From Desulfatibacillum sp. (lineage in GTDB: Bacteria; Desulfobacterota; Desulfobacteria; Desulfobacterales; SpSt-501): DNA of 38,804 nucleotides. Every line of letters starts with the position of its first letter. Within the stretch, counting starts at the first letter, position 1. This document shows, in pieces, positions 1 through 9,984 of this stretch. Made by a program: the position numbers and the translations under genes. The notes beneath the pieces are model-generated. The model was not told the DNA's origin and made no database searches. It saw only the letters and a list, made by a program, of their open reading frames with translations. The DNA lies in contig DYEU01000017.1 in assembly GCA_020725555.1 (NCBI GenBank), positions 1 to 38,804 of the forward strand, in the 5' to 3' direction.

Positions 1-206
1 ATGCGGCCGCGTTGAGCTTCCTCGGCCTGGGCGCCCAGCCGCCCACGCCGGAGTGGGGGGCCGACATCGCCCGCAGCCGCGCCCTCATCCTGCGCGCCTC
101 CTGGGTGATGACCTTTCCGGGGATCGCGATCCTGCTCGCCGTGCTGGGCTTCAACCTCCTGGGGGACGGCCTGCGGGACGCGCTCGACCCGCGGCTCAGG
201 GATTGA
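1..206 (+). CDS. Peptide ABC transporter permease, C-terminal fragment (DppC/OppC-like)
   Basis: Only the last 67 or so codons are in the window; the frame is open from base 3 and stops at 204-206. The visible residues include [16 protein letters not shown], the EAA-loop-adjacent signature of DppC/OppC/NikC inner-membrane permeases. A hydrophobic segment ([17 protein letters not shown]) follows, then the usual [13 protein letters not shown] tail. The family protein pairs with a DppB-type permease to form the channel of a peptide or nickel importer. The stop is four bases before the ATPase gene at 211, so it sits in one operon with the two ATPases. The substrate (peptides, nickel or other) cannot be told from this fragment. 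Confidence 0.9.
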   Translation, partial: AAALSFLGLGAQPPTPEWGADIARSRALILRASWVMTFPGIAILLAVLGFNLLGDGLRDALDPRLRD

Positions 207-210
207 CCCG

Positions 211-1177
<967 letters not shown>

Positions 1178-1185
<8 letters not shown>

Positions 1186-2227
1186 GGCGGACGGCCCCTC
1201 GGCGCCGCTGCTCGAGGTGCGCGGGCTGGTGAAGCACTACCCGCTCCGGGGGGGGCTGTGGCTGCGGCCGAGGGCCGCGGTGAAGGCGCTCGACGGTGTG
1301 AGCCTCACGATCGCGGAGGGGGAAACCGTGGGGCTGGTCGGCGAATCCGGCTGCGGCAAGACCACCTTCGGCCGCGCCGTCCTGCGCCTCGAGGAGCCGA
1401 CCGCCGGCGAGGTGCGCTTCGAGGGCCGGGACATCCTCACCCTGGGGCGGGCCGAGATGCGCGCCCTGCGCCGCCGCATGCAGATCATCTTCCAGGACCC
1501 CTTCTCCTCCCTCAACCCCCGCCAGACCGTGGGCGGGATCGTCGGGGAGCCGCTCGCCATCCACGGCGTCTGCGGCCGGCGCGAGCGGGAGGAGCGCGTG
1601 CGCGAGCTGCTCGCCAAGGTCGGCCTGCGGCCGGAGCACCTGCGGCGCTACCCGCACCAGTTCTCCGGCGGCCAGCGCCAGCGGATCGGGATCGCCCGCG
1701 CGCTCGCCCTGAACCCCCGCCTGGTGATCTGCGACGAGGCGGTCTCGGCCCTCGACGTCTCCATCCAGGCCCAGGTTCTCAACCTCCTCAAGGACCTGCA
1801 GCGGGAGTTCGGCCTGACCTACCTCTTCATCTCCCACGACCTCTCGGTGGTCGAGCACGTGAGCGACCGCGTGGCCGTCATGTACCTCGGCAAGATCGTG
1901 GAAACGGCGCCCGCCCGGGACCTCTACCGCGAGCCCCTGCACCCCTACACCCGGGCGCTGCTCGCGGCGGTGCCGGTCCCCGACCCCGCGCGCCGGCGCA
2001 CGGGCCGCCTGCTGCTCCCGGGCGACGTCCCCAGCCCGATCGACCCGCCCCCGGGCTGCCGCTTCCACCCGCGCTGCCCCCTCGCCCAGCCCCTCTGCGC
2101 GGAAACCGAGCCCGCCGGACGCGAGATCCGGCCGCGGCACGTCGCCGCCTGTCACTTCGCCGGGCCGGGGCCTTCCCCCGAGGCGGCCGCCCCCGCGCGG
2201 GGGGGCTCCGGCGGCGGGCACTCGTAG
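1178..2227 (+). CDS. Peptide ABC transporter ATPase, DppF/OppF-like
   Basis: 349-residue partner of the preceding ATPase; DppD/DppF-type importers use a heterodimer. Walker A GESGCGKT lies at residues 55-62, the signature FSGGQRQR near 162-169, followed by Walker B ([11 protein letters not shown]) and an oligo_HPY tail with [15 protein letters not shown]. The ATG lies inside the 3' end of the upstream gene. The last 25 residues are a Gly/Ala/Pro-rich tail beyond the usual family end. That tail is encoded antisense to the 3' end of the minus-strand psiE-like gene (shared bases 2152-2227), so one or both tails may be a recent stop-codon read-through extension. Confidence 0.95.
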
Positions 2228-2649
2228 CGCCCGGCCTCGCGGATCGCCCGCTTGACGAAGAAATACCCGAGGGCGAGAGCGAGCACGATGCTCGCCACGC
2301 CGACCAGGGCGAGCGGGGAATACTGGGGCACCTCGAGGATGATCACCTTGCGGGCGACGGCGATCATGGCGACGAGGAACACCACTTCCACGTGCAGCGT
2401 GTCGTCGTCCAGGTAGGCGCGGATCGATTCGAGAAGCTCGAGGCCGATCAGGACCATCAGAAAGAAGCCGAAAATCTCAAGGAGGTTTTCGATCCCGAGA
2501 AGCCCGGCGGGGGGCTTGCGCACCTCCTGGACGAGCACGATGGCCAGCTCGAGCGCCGAGAGGATGACGGCGACGAGCATCAGGACGATCAGGGAGACGA
2601 CGACCCCGCGCGTCACCCGGTCCAACAGGGTTTTCAGCGACCCTTCCAT
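2152..2649 (-). CDS. PsiE-like phosphate-starvation-inducible membrane protein
   Basis: 165-residue inner-membrane protein with four predicted membrane segments (about 17-41, 54-78, 86-106 and 112-134). It has the acidic/aromatic pattern of the PsiE family, including [30 protein letters not shown] and a conserved VPQYSPL loop. PsiE was named for phosphate starvation induction in E. coli; its molecular function is unknown. The start ATG at 2649 is preceded by GGAGG at good spacing. It lies 22 bases downstream of the usp gene on the same strand, so the two likely form one operon. Its C-terminal 25 residues (Pro/Gly/Ala-rich) overlap dppF convergently. Confidence 0.8.
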   Translation of the reverse strand: MEGSLKTLLDRVTRGVVVSLIVLMLVAVILSALELAIVLVQEVRKPPAGLLGIENLLEIFGFFLMVLIGLELLESIRAYLDDDTLHVEVVFLVAMIAVARKVIILEVPQYSPLALVGVASIVLALALGYFFVKRAIREAGRYECPPPEPPRAGAAASGEGPGPAK

Positions 2650-2671
2650 GCTTCCTCCGTGATCCCGGGGC

Positions 2672-3604
2672 TCAGGGGACGACCCAGAGGGCGGCGTCGG
2701 CCAGACCGCGGAAGACGCCGCGGGTGACCCGGCCGCCGAAGAAGGAGCCGCCCGCGCCGCGGCGGCCGAGAACGATCGTCCCGCACTCGCGCTCCCGCGC
2801 CTCCCGCAGGACCGTGTCGGCGATGTCGTGCCAGACCGTCGCGGTCGCCGTCTCCACCGCCCCCGCCAGCCCCGCCGCCTCCAGACGCGCCATCGCCGCG
2901 GGGACGAACTGCTCCATGCAGCGCCGGTCGCCCCGCACGACGAGCTCCTCGAGGCCCTCCGGGATCTCGGCCGCGAAGTCGATCTCGCAGACATCGCGCA
3001 GCCGCGGGGCGACATGGAGGAGGACGACCCGGGGCGGCGGGGCGCCGGAAAACAGAAACGCCAGGTGATCCACGGCGCGCAGCGCGCTCTCGGAGCCGTC
3101 CACGGCGGCGAGGATTCCCTCGCCTCGCGGGCTTCCGTCCACGACCCACACCGGGATCAGGCGCGAGTGCTCCAGGAGATGGCGCGAGAGGCTTTCCCCG
3201 AACAGCTCCTCCAGGCGCGTAACCCCCCGCCGGCCCACGCAGACGGCGTCGAAGAGCCCCTCCTCGGCGGCGTCGAGAAGGTCCTTGGCCGCCCCCTCGC
3301 GCCGCGGCCGGCTCTCGAGCTCGATCGCCCCGGGGGGCATCCCGGCGCGCAGCAGCACCTCGCGCGCCTCCTCGAGCAGCCGGCGGGCACCCTCCTGGTG
3401 CTTGCGGCAGAGCGCGGCCAGCCGCTCCCGGGCGAGCGGGTCGCGGCCGGCCTCCTCGGCGAGAAAGGCCGAGACCGCGGGTTCGACGTGCAAGAGCCTC
3501 ACCCCGAGACCCGGAGCGGCCCGGGCGAGGCGGCCGACGTAGTCGAGCGCCTTGCGGGCGCCGCTCGAGGCCGCGACGCCGAGGAGGATCTTGCGGGCGT
3601 CCAT
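2672..3604 (-). CDS. Tandem-domain universal stress protein (UspA family)
   Basis: 310 residues comprising two UspA domains. The first runs from about residue 1 to 150 (starts ARKILLGVAASSGARKALDYV, ends CVGRRGVTRLEELFGESLSRHLLEHSRLIPVWVV). The second runs from about 155 to 310 (GILAAVDGSESALRAVDHLAFLF, ends IVLGRRGAGGSFFGGRVTRGVFRGLADAALWVV). The G-2x-G-9x-G(S/T)-like ATP-binding pattern is better preserved in the second half. Such proteins are cytoplasmic nucleotide-binding stress factors. A longer reading frame extends upstream, but the ATG at 3604 fits the domain start and has AAAGGA about 9 bases upstream. Divergent from lutA; the 98-base gap must hold both promoters. Confidence 0.85.
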   Translation of the reverse strand: MDARKILLGVAASSGARKALDYVGRLARAAPGLGVRLLHVEPAVSAFLAEEAGRDPLARERLAALCRKHQEGARRLLEEAREVLLRAGMPPGAIELESRPRREGAAKDLLDAAEEGLFDAVCVGRRGVTRLEELFGESLSRHLLEHSRLIPVWVVDGSPRGEGILAAVDGSESALRAVDHLAFLFSGAPPPRVVLLHVAPRLRDVCEIDFAAEIPEGLEELVVRGDRRCMEQFVPAAMARLEAAGLAGAVETATATVWHDIADTVLREARERECGTIVLGRRGAGGSFFGGRVTRGVFRGLADAALWVVP

Positions 3605-3702
3605 GGGCGGGGATCCTTTCGCCGGCCGGTCTTTCCTTCCCCCGGCGGCTGTGGTAGTTTCCCGCCGGTTATCACGACGCTTACGCCGGAGCAAGCGCCT
3701 TC

Positions 3703-4455
3703 ATGGCCGACCCATCGCCCAAGCCCGCCCGCGTCCAGCTCTTCGCCACCTGCCTGGTCGAGGCCTTCTTCCCCGAGACGGCGCTCGCCGCCGTCGAGCT
3801 GATCGAGCGCGAGGGGGTCGAGGTCGTCTTCCCCGCCGGCCAGACCTGCTGCGGGCAGCCGGCCTACAATGCCGGGCATCGGAACGAGGCGCGCGCCGCC
3901 GCCCGCCGGCAGCTTTCGGCCCTGGCGGGCGACCTGCCCGTCGTCGTCCCCTCCGCCTCCTGCGCCGGCATGATGAAGCACCACTACCCGCGCCTCTTTT
4001 CCGACCCGGCGGAGCGGGAGGCCGCCGAGCGCCTGGCCCACCGCGTCGTCGAGTTCGGCGAGTTCCTCGTGCGCGGCCTCGGGGTGCGCCTCCGCGACGC
4101 GGGGCCGCCGCTCCGGGTCGCCTGGCACTCCTCCTGCCATGCGCTCCGCGAGATGGGGGTCGTCCTCTTCGCCAAGGCGCTGCTCGCGGGGCTCGCGCGG
4201 GTCGACGTCGTCCCCCTCGCCCGCGAGACCGAATGCTGCGGCTTCGGCGGGATCTTCGCCGTCAAGCACCCGGCCCTCTCGGCGGCGATGGCCGAGGACA
4301 AGCTGGCCGATCTCGCGGCCACGGGCGCCGAGCGCCTGATCGCCGGCGACTGCGGCTGCCTGCTCCACCTCCAGGGCGCGATCGAAGCCCGCGGGCTCCC
4401 GCTTCGCGTCCAGCACCTGGCCGAATTTCTCCGGGAGCGGGTTCATGGGGGATAG
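3703..4455 (+). CDS. lutA: L-lactate utilization protein LutA (CCG-domain Fe-S protein)
   Basis: 250-residue cytoplasmic subunit of the LutABC L-lactate oxidation complex (also YkgE). Two cysteine-rich CCG domains are visible: C17 with TCCG (C49-C50) and C87 in the first half, then C145 with ECCG (C178-C179) and a late CGC in the second half. These domains resemble heterodisulfide-reductase/GlpC modules that bind non-canonical iron-sulfur clusters. It is followed by lutB, whose start lies inside the lutA end (11-base overlap), and by lutC, so the assignment rests on the full operon as well as the motifs. The substrate is inferred from the LutABC family. Confidence 0.92.
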   Translation: MADPSPKPARVQLFATCLVEAFFPETALAAVELIEREGVEVVFPAGQTCCGQPAYNAGHRNEARAAARRQLSALAGDLPVVVPSASCAGMMKHHYPRLFSDPAEREAAERLAHRVVEFGEFLVRGLGVRLRDAGPPLRVAWHSSCHALREMGVVLFAKALLAGLARVDVVPLARETECCGFGGIFAVKHPALSAAMAEDKLADLAATGAERLIAGDCGCLLHLQGAIEARGLPLRVQHLAEFLRERVHGG

Positions 4456-5851
4456 CGGCTTCGAAGCCCGGGTCGAGCAGGCGCTCGCGGATGCCGGCCT
4501 GCGGCGGAACTTCGCCTCCGCCATGGGGGGCTTCGCCGCCCGGAGGCTCGCCGTCTTCCCCGACGCCGCCGCCCTCGAGCGGCTGCGCGAGCAGGGGGCC
4601 GCCGCCCGCCGGCGGGCGCTGGCGCGGCTTCCCGAGCTCCTCGAGGAGCTCGAGCGCGCCCTCGTCGGCAACGGGATCCACGTCCACTGGGCCGAGACCG
4701 CGGCGGTCGGCAACCGCATCGTCCTCGAGATCCTCGAGGCGCACGGGGTGCGCCGGGTGGTCAAGGGGAAGTCCATGGTGTCCGAGGAGATGCACCTGAA
4801 CGCCTTCCTCGCCCGGCACGGGATCGACGCCGTGGAAACCGACCTCGGCGAGTTCATCATCCAGCTCGCGGGCGAAACCCCCTCGCACATCATCGTCCCC
4901 GCCGTTCACAAGAACCGCGCCCAGATCGCGCGGCTCTTCCACGAAAAGATCCCCGGGACGCCCTACACCGAGGAGGTGGCCGAGTTGAACGCGGTCGCCC
5001 GGCGCACGCTGCGGCGGATGTTCCGCGAGGCGGGCGCGGGGCTGAGCGGGGTGAACTTCGCCGTCGCCGCGACCGGCACCCTCTGCCTCGTCGAAAACGA
5101 GGGCAACGGCCGCATGTGCACGGGGGTGCCGCCGCTGCACATCGCGGTGATGGGGATCGAAAAGGTCATCGAGCGCCTCGAAGACCTCCCCCCGCTCCTT
5201 AGGCTGCTCACGGGCTCGGCGACCGGGCAGCGCGTCACGACCTACGTGAACCTGATCAGCGGCCCGCGCCGGGCCGGGGACCCGGACGGGCCGCGCGAAG
5301 TCCACGTGGTGCTCCTCGACAACGGCCGCTCGGCCGTCTACGCGGACCCCGAGCTGCGCGCCACCCTGCAGTGCATCCGCTGCGGCTGCTGCCTCAACCA
5401 CTGCCCGGTCTACACGCGGATCGGCGGGCACGCCTACGGCACGACCTACCCCGGGCCGATCGGCAAGGTGCTGACCCCCCAGCTCGCCGGCCTCGAGCGG
5501 GCCGGCGGGCTGCCTTTCGCCTCGACCCTCTGCGGCGCCTGCGAGGAGGTCTGCCCGGTGAAGATCCCCCTCACGCGGCTCCTGCGGCGGCTGCGCGAGG
5601 AGACGGTGCGGGCCGGCGCCGCGGGGGGCGCCGGGGCCGGGGCGCTCGAGCGCCTGGCCTGGCGGGGCTACGGGCTGAGCGCGCAACACCCCCGGCTCTA
5701 CCGCCTGTTGTTCGCCTGCGGGAGGTGGCTGGGCGGCCTCATGCCCCCGGTCGCCGCCCTCGAGCGCTGGGGGCGCGCCCATGCCGAGCCGCGCTTCGCC
5801 CGCCTGAGCCTGCGGCGGCTTTTCCGCAAGCGGGGGATCCCCGATGCCTGA
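4445..5851 (+). CDS. lutB: L-lactate utilization iron-sulfur protein LutB
   Basis: 468 residues. Residues about 60-300 form the LUD (DUF162) domain with the typical run [13 protein letters not shown] and a later [14 protein letters not shown] ferredoxin-like module follows with C310-x2-C313-x2-C316-x3-C320 ([14 protein letters not shown]) and a second set C363-x2-C366-x3-C370 ([14 protein letters not shown]). The C-terminal helical tail (about 400-468) matches the LutB family extension. It passes electrons from lactate oxidation between LutC/LutA and an acceptor. It overlaps lutA by 11 bases and lutC by 8, which implies tight translational coupling. Confidence 0.94.
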   Translation: MGDSGFEARVEQALADAGLRRNFASAMGGFAARRLAVFPDAAALERLREQGAAARRRALARLPELLEELERALVGNGIHVHWAETAAVGNRIVLEILEAHGVRRVVKGKSMVSEEMHLNAFLARHGIDAVETDLGEFIIQLAGETPSHIIVPAVHKNRAQIARLFHEKIPGTPYTEEVAELNAVARRTLRRMFREAGAGLSGVNFAVAATGTLCLVENEGNGRMCTGVPPLHIAVMGIEKVIERLEDLPPLLRLLTGSATGQRVTTYVNLISGPRRAGDPDGPREVHVVLLDNGRSAVYADPELRATLQCIRCGCCLNHCPVYTRIGGHAYGTTYPGPIGKVLTPQLAGLERAGGLPFASTLCGACEEVCPVKIPLTRLLRRLREETVRAGAAGGAGAGALERLAWRGYGLSAQHPRLYRLLFACGRWLGGLMPPVAALERWGRAHAEPRFARLSLRRLFRKRGIPDA

Positions 5852-6500
5852 GCACGCGCGCGATCGCATCCTCGCGCGGCTGCGCCGCGCCCCCCGCGAG
5901 GCGCAGCCCCCGGATGATGCGGCCACGCCGCGGGCGCCAGCCCCCGGCGGGGAGGCCGCCGCGGCCCTGGAGGCCGCGCTCGCGGCGATGCGCGCCGAGG
6001 TCCAGCGCCTGCCCCGGGAGGGCTGGGCCGGGGAGCTCCGGGAGCGCCTGCGCGGCCGGGGGCTTTCGAGCCTGCTCTACGCCCGCGACACCCCGTGGGC
6101 GCCCGCGCTCGAGGAGGCCTGGGCGGCCGGGCCGGAGCGGCCGCCCGCTCTCGTCGCCTGGGAAGGGACGGTCGAGGATTTCCGCGACCGGCTCTTCGTG
6201 GCCGACGCCGCGATCACCCGCGCGGAGGCCGCGGCGGCCGACCCCGGCGTTCTCGTCCTGCGGCCCGGACCGGCGGAGCCGCGGCTGCTCTCGCTCGTCC
6301 CGCCCGTTCACGTCGTGCTCGTCCCCGGCGAGCGGATTTTCGGCACCCTCGAGGAGGCCCTCGCGGGGGGCGGGTTCACCCCGCCGCTTCCGGCCAACCT
6401 CGTCCTCGTCTCGGGCCCCTCGAAGACCGCGGACATCGAGCTCACGCTCGCCTTCGGCGTGCACGGGCCGCGCGAGCTTCTCGTCTTCATCCTCGAATGA
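5844..6500 (+). CDS. lutC: L-lactate utilization protein LutC (LUD domain)
   Basis: 218-residue LUD-domain protein, third member of the LutABC set. The C-terminal half carries the family pattern [21 protein letters not shown]..., PPVHVVLV, then the ending [30 protein letters not shown]. The N-terminal 60 residues are Ala/Pro/Arg-rich and variable, as usual. The ATG at 5844 lies inside lutB. The three genes together are expected to convert L-lactate to pyruvate with electrons entering the respiratory chain or a quinone-linked carrier. No separate lactate permease of LctP type is adjacent; the MFS gene at 7065 or the TRAP system at 8520 could supply substrate (inference). Confidence 0.9.
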   Translation: MPEHARDRILARLRRAPREAQPPDDAATPRAPAPGGEAAAALEAALAAMRAEVQRLPREGWAGELRERLRGRGLSSLLYARDTPWAPALEEAWAAGPERPPALVAWEGTVEDFRDRLFVADAAITRAEAAAADPGVLVLRPGPAEPRLLSLVPPVHVVLVPGERIFGTLEEALAGGGFTPPLPANLVLVSGPSKTADIELTLAFGVHGPRELLVFILE

Positions 6501-6516
6501 ACGGGAGGGCCCCCCG

Positions 6517-7068
6517 ATGAGCTTCGTCCCCCAGGCCATCTTCTTCACCCAGGGCGTCGGCCATCACCGCAACCGGCTGCAGAGCTTCGAGCTCGCCCTG
6601 CGGCGGGCCGGCATCGAAACCTGCAACCTCGTCACGGTCTCGAGCATCTTCCCGCCCGGCTGCCGCATCCTCTCCCGCGAGGAGGGGATCCGCCGGCTGC
6701 GGCCGGGTCAGCTCACCTTCGTCGTCATGGCGCGCGAGAGCACCCAGGAACCCAACCGCCTGGTCGCCGCCGCCATCGGGCTCGCCCGCCCCCGCCGGCG
6801 CGACCAGTACGGCTACATCAGCGAACACCACGCTTTCGGCCAGACCCGCAAGAAGGCCGCCGACTTCGCCGAGGACCTGGCCGCGACCATGCTCGCCTCG
6901 ACCCTGGGCATCGAGCTCAACCCGGACGCCGCCTGGGACGAGCGCAAGCAGGTTTACAAGGTGGGCGCGCGGCAGTTCGAAAGCCGCAGCATCTGCCAGT
7001 CGGCCCGCGGCCACAAGGACGGCCTGTGGACGACGGTGATCGCCTGCGCCGTCTTTTTGCCCGAATGA
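6517..7068 (+). CDS. Pyruvoyl-dependent arginine decarboxylase
   Basis: 183-residue proenzyme of the PvlArgDC family, which makes agmatine from arginine, the first step of a polyamine route that bypasses PLP enzymes. The self-cleavage region reads [12 protein letters not shown]. By family analogy cleavage is between S42 and S43, S43 becoming the pyruvoyl group. The downstream pattern [24 protein letters not shown] and [13 protein letters not shown] is characteristic, and the length is typical (160-195). The ATG at 6517 follows GGGAGGG and lies 16 bases after lutC, and the stop overlaps the MFS start (ATGA), so it appears to be co-transcribed with lactate genes. That is an unexpected grouping. 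Confidence 0.9.
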   Translation: MSFVPQAIFFTQGVGHHRNRLQSFELALRRAGIETCNLVTVSSIFPPGCRILSREEGIRRLRPGQLTFVVMARESTQEPNRLVAAAIGLARPRRRDQYGYISEHHAFGQTRKKAADFAEDLAATMLASTLGIELNPDAAWDERKQVYKVGARQFESRSICQSARGHKDGLWTTVIACAVFLPE

Positions 7069-8393
7069 CGCCCACCCCGCCCGCCGCCGGGCGGGAGGCG
7101 CCGTGCGCCGCGCCCCCGCCGCCGCCCCTGCGGCTTTCCTGGACCGTCTGGAGCCTGGGGGCGTTCTTCTACCTCGTCGCCTTCTTCCACCGCCTGGCCC
7201 CGGCGGTCATGACCCGGGAGTGGATGGCCGATTTCGGCATCCATGCCGCGGGCCTGGGACAGCTCTCGGCCCTCTACTTCTACAGCTACTGGCTGATGCA
7301 GATCCCCACCGGCATCCTCGCCGACCGCATCGGCCCCCGGCGGCTGCTCACCGCGGGGGCGGTCGGCTGCACGGCGGGCGCCCTCGTCTGCGCCCTCGCC
7401 CCCAACGTTTTCTGGGCGGGGGCCGGCCGCCTGCTCATCGGGGCGACCGTCTCGGTCTCCTTCGTCGTCACCCTGAAGCTCGCCGCCCACTGGTTCCCGC
7501 CGCGGGCCTTCGCGATGATCTCGGGGATCGCGCTGCTCGCCGGCATCGCGGGCGCGCTGCTCGCCGGCGTCCCCCTGCGGCTCGCCGTGGAGGCCGTCGG
7601 CTGGCGCCCGGCGATCCTCGCCTCGGCCGCGGCGAGCGCGGGGCTCGCCCTGCTGCTCTGGGCCGTCGTGCGCGACGACCCGGCGGAACGCGGCTTCCGC
7701 AGCTGGGCGGAAGCCGCATCCGGGACCGCCCGCCGCCGCAGCCGGCCCCTGGACGACCTGGGCGAGGTGCTCCGCATCCGGAACATCCGCCTGCTCGTCT
7801 TCATCCCCGCCGGCCCGGTGGGCTGCGTCCTCTCCTTCTGCGGCCTCTGGGGGGTCCCCTTCCTCACCCAGGCCTGCGGCCTCGCCGCGCCGCAGGCCGC
7901 GGCCCTGACGACGCTGCTGCTCGTCGCCTGGGCGGTCGCCACCCCCCTGACCGGCCGCCTGACCGACCTCCTCGGCCGCCGCAAGCCGCTCATGCTCGCC
8001 GGGCTCGCCCTCGCGGCCGCCTGCTGGGCCGTCCTGCTCTACGCCGCACCGCGGATGCCCTTCGGCCTGCTCACGCTCCAGGCGGCGCTCACGGGGATCG
8101 CCTCCTCGAGCTTCACCGTCTGCTGGCCCCTCGCCAAGGAGTCGGCGCCGCTCCGGCTGACGGGGACCGTGACCGGCGTGATCAACATGGGCATCATGCT
8201 CGGCCCCACACTCCTGCAGCCGGCCGTGGGCTGGATGCTCGACCGGTTCTGGGACGGAGGCCTCGCCGGCGGGCTGCGCGTCTACGGCGCCCCCGCCTGG
8301 CGGGCGGCCTGGGTGCTCCCCTTGGGCTGGCTCCTCCTCGCCTTCGGGCTGCTCCTCTTCGCCCGCGAAACCCACGGCCGGCAGGCGGCCTGA
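7065..8393 (+). CDS. MFS transporter
   Basis: 442-residue major facilitator with about 12 hydrophobic segments. The first begins near residue 25 ([21 protein letters not shown]). The loop-2/3 motif [13 protein letters not shown] is the diagnostic A-motif, repeated in weaker form as [15 protein letters not shown] in the second half. The start chosen is the ATG overlapping the decarboxylase stop; an earlier in-frame start would add 13 residues from within that gene. Position in the lut/arginine-decarboxylase operon suggests uptake or export of lactate, pyruvate, arginine or agmatine, but nothing in the sequence picks between these. The closest general resemblance is to hexuronate/nitrate-like or organic-acid MFS proteins, not assigned further. 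Confidence 0.88.
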   Translation: MTPTPPAAGREAPCAAPPPPPLRLSWTVWSLGAFFYLVAFFHRLAPAVMTREWMADFGIHAAGLGQLSALYFYSYWLMQIPTGILADRIGPRRLLTAGAVGCTAGALVCALAPNVFWAGAGRLLIGATVSVSFVVTLKLAAHWFPPRAFAMISGIALLAGIAGALLAGVPLRLAVEAVGWRPAILASAAASAGLALLLWAVVRDDPAERGFRSWAEAASGTARRRSRPLDDLGEVLRIRNIRLLVFIPAGPVGCVLSFCGLWGVPFLTQACGLAAPQAAALTTLLLVAWAVATPLTGRLTDLLGRRKPLMLAGLALAAACWAVLLYAAPRMPFGLLTLQAALTGIASSSFTVCWPLAKESAPLRLTGTVTGVINMGIMLGPTLLQPAVGWMLDRFWDGGLAGGLRVYGAPAWRAAWVLPLGWLLLAFGLLLFARETHGRQAA

Positions 8394-8441
8394 ACCCCGG
8401 CCGCATCCCCCGCGTCCCGCAGCGCGCCCAAGGTTGCCGTG

Positions 8442-8470
8442 TTGACAGGCGATGCGCTTTCTTCTATGCC
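8442..8470 (+). promoter_or_regulatory. Sigma70-type promoter upstream of the TRAP operon
   Basis: Perfect -35 TTGACA at 8442-8447, 17-base spacer, -10 TATGCC at 8465-8470. It lies 50 bases before the dctP start in the only sizeable gap between 3703 and 16396. The -35 is followed by GCGCTTT six bases later, a pattern repeated at the promoter at 16431. Confidence 0.6.
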
Positions 8471-8519
8471 TTTGCGCCTGGAAGATCCTTCCCCACCACC
8501 CCATCCAAGGAGTCACGCC

Positions 8520-9494
8520 ATGCGCCCGAGAGGAATCGTTGGGATCATCGGACTTGTGCTCGCGGGGCTTGTTTCGGCCGCGGCCGCCCAGACCCAGATC
8601 AACATCGCCGCCGTCACCAACCCCGATTTCGTCCACACGAAATCGGCCTTCTGGTTCAAGGAGTGCGTCGAGAAGGCCGCCCCCGGCAAACTCGCCGTCA
8701 CCGTGCACCACTCGGCCGCCCTGGGGAGCGAAACCCAGGTGCTCCAGCAGATCCAGCTCGGAACGACCCAGATGTCGGTCTGCACCACGGGCCCGATCGA
8801 GGCCTTCGTGCCCGAGATCAAGGCCCTCGAGATGCCCTTCGTCTTTCCCTCCTACGAGGCGGCCGACAAGGTGCTCGACGGCCCGATCGGCCGCGAGCTC
8901 GCCCGGAAGTTCGAGAAATCGGGGTTCGTGGCGCTCGCCTTCCTCGACAACGGCTTCCGCAACGTGACCAACGCCAAGCGGCCGGTGAAGACCCCCGAGG
9001 ACCTCAAAGGCCTCAAGATCCGCACCATGGAGGCGCCGACCCACCTGGCGATCTGGCGCGCGATCGGCGCCAACCCCACCCCCATGGCCTGGCCGATCTT
9101 CACCCAGCTGCAGCAGGGCGTGATCGACGGGCAGGAAAACCCGATCGCGGTCATCCACGCCGCCAAGCTGGTCGAGGCCGGCCAGAAGCACCTGACCCTC
9201 ACCCGCCACGTCTACTCGGCGCTCGTCTTCGTCGCCAACAAGGCCTTCATCGACGGGCTGCCCGCGGAGCAGCGCAAGACCGTGGCCGACTGCGCGGTCT
9301 CGGCCGCCCTGCAGGGGCGCCGCTTCATCCGCGACAACGAGGCGCGGCAATTGAACGAGCTCAAGGCCCTGGGGATGCAGGTCGAGGAAAACCCCGATCT
9401 CTCCGCCTTCCGCAAGGCGACCGAGCCCGTGATCGCCTCGGCCTCGGGGGAGGTGAAGAAGCTCGTGGAACAGATCCAGCAGGCGGTGAAGTAG
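8520..9494 (+). CDS. dctP: TRAP transporter substrate-binding protein, DctP family
   Basis: 324-residue periplasmic receptor. A signal peptide covers about residues 1-24 (basic MRPR, hydrophobic core, AAA cleavage region). The mature part shows the DctP pattern: LGSETQVLQQIQLGTTQM, then LKGLKIRTMEAPTHLAIWRAIGANPTPM, where the Arg normally forms a salt bridge to the ligand carboxylate, then FTQLQQGVIDGQENPIAVI. This points to a carboxylate ligand. The start is fixed by AAGGAG eight bases upstream; an in-frame earlier start at 8439 would lie on the promoter. It is followed by dctQ and dctM, a complete transporter. Confidence 0.93.
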   Translation: MRPRGIVGIIGLVLAGLVSAAAAQTQINIAAVTNPDFVHTKSAFWFKECVEKAAPGKLAVTVHHSAALGSETQVLQQIQLGTTQMSVCTTGPIEAFVPEIKALEMPFVFPSYEAADKVLDGPIGRELARKFEKSGFVALAFLDNGFRNVTNAKRPVKTPEDLKGLKIRTMEAPTHLAIWRAIGANPTPMAWPIFTQLQQGVIDGQENPIAVIHAAKLVEAGQKHLTLTRHVYSALVFVANKAFIDGLPAEQRKTVADCAVSAALQGRRFIRDNEARQLNELKALGMQVEENPDLSAFRKATEPVIASASGEVKKLVEQIQQAVK

Positions 9495-9507
9495 AAGGAA
9501 GCGGCCC

Positions 9508-9984
9508 ATGGACCGCCTGCAGCGGCTGAGCGAGGCCCTGAACGCCCTCGTCGAGAAGGCGCTCTTCGCGATCGGCGCGGTCATCTGCCTGATCCTCTTC
9601 GCGCAGGTGCTCTTCCGCTACGCGGGGGCCTCGATCGGCTGGTCGGAGGAGGTGAGCCGCCACCTGCTGGTGGCGATCACCTTCCTCGGCGGCACCTCGG
9701 CCTACAAGCGCGCCGGCCTGATCGGGCTGCGCGGCCTCGGCCACCGCCTGGGGCCGCGGACCGAGGCCGCGATCCGTGCCGTGCTTCAGGCCTTGACGGC
9801 CGCGCTCTTCGCCGGGCTCCTCGTCTTTTCGGCCGCCTACACGGTCAAGGCCTGGGAGCACACGACCGCCTCGGCCCAGATCCCCATGGCCGTCCCCTTC
9901 GCCGCCATCCCGGCGGCGATGGCGATCTTCCTCATCCACGCGCTGGCCGGCTTCGGGCCTCCGCGGCGGCCGACCCGATCATGA
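9508..9984 (+). CDS. dctQ: TRAP transporter small permease, DctQ family
   Basis: 158-residue four-helix membrane protein that pairs with DctM. Hydrophobic segments begin near residues 18 (FAIGAVICLILFAQVLFRY), 50, 90 and 127. The conserved tract GWSEEVSRHLLVAITFLGG is the family signature around the second helix. Start ATG at 9508 follows AAGGAAG. It ends with a 4-base ATGA overlap onto dctM. Confidence 0.92.
   Translation: MDRLQRLSEALNALVEKALFAIGAVICLILFAQVLFRYAGASIGWSEEVSRHLLVAITFLGGTSAYKRAGLIGLRGLGHRLGPRTEAAIRAVLQALTAALFAGLLVFSAAYTVKAWEHTTASAQIPMAVPFAAIPAAMAIFLIHALAGFGPPRRPTRS

Noticed and set aside
1258-2727. 489-codon plus-strand frame over dppF and the psiE-like gene
   Set aside because: Low-complexity Arg/Pro/Ala composition, shadow of two well-supported genes.
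8394-8519. Sigma54 promoter ahead of dctP
   Set aside because: Expected because of the activator at 14972, but no GG-N10-GC element occurs; the TTGACA/TATGCC pair is the better call.
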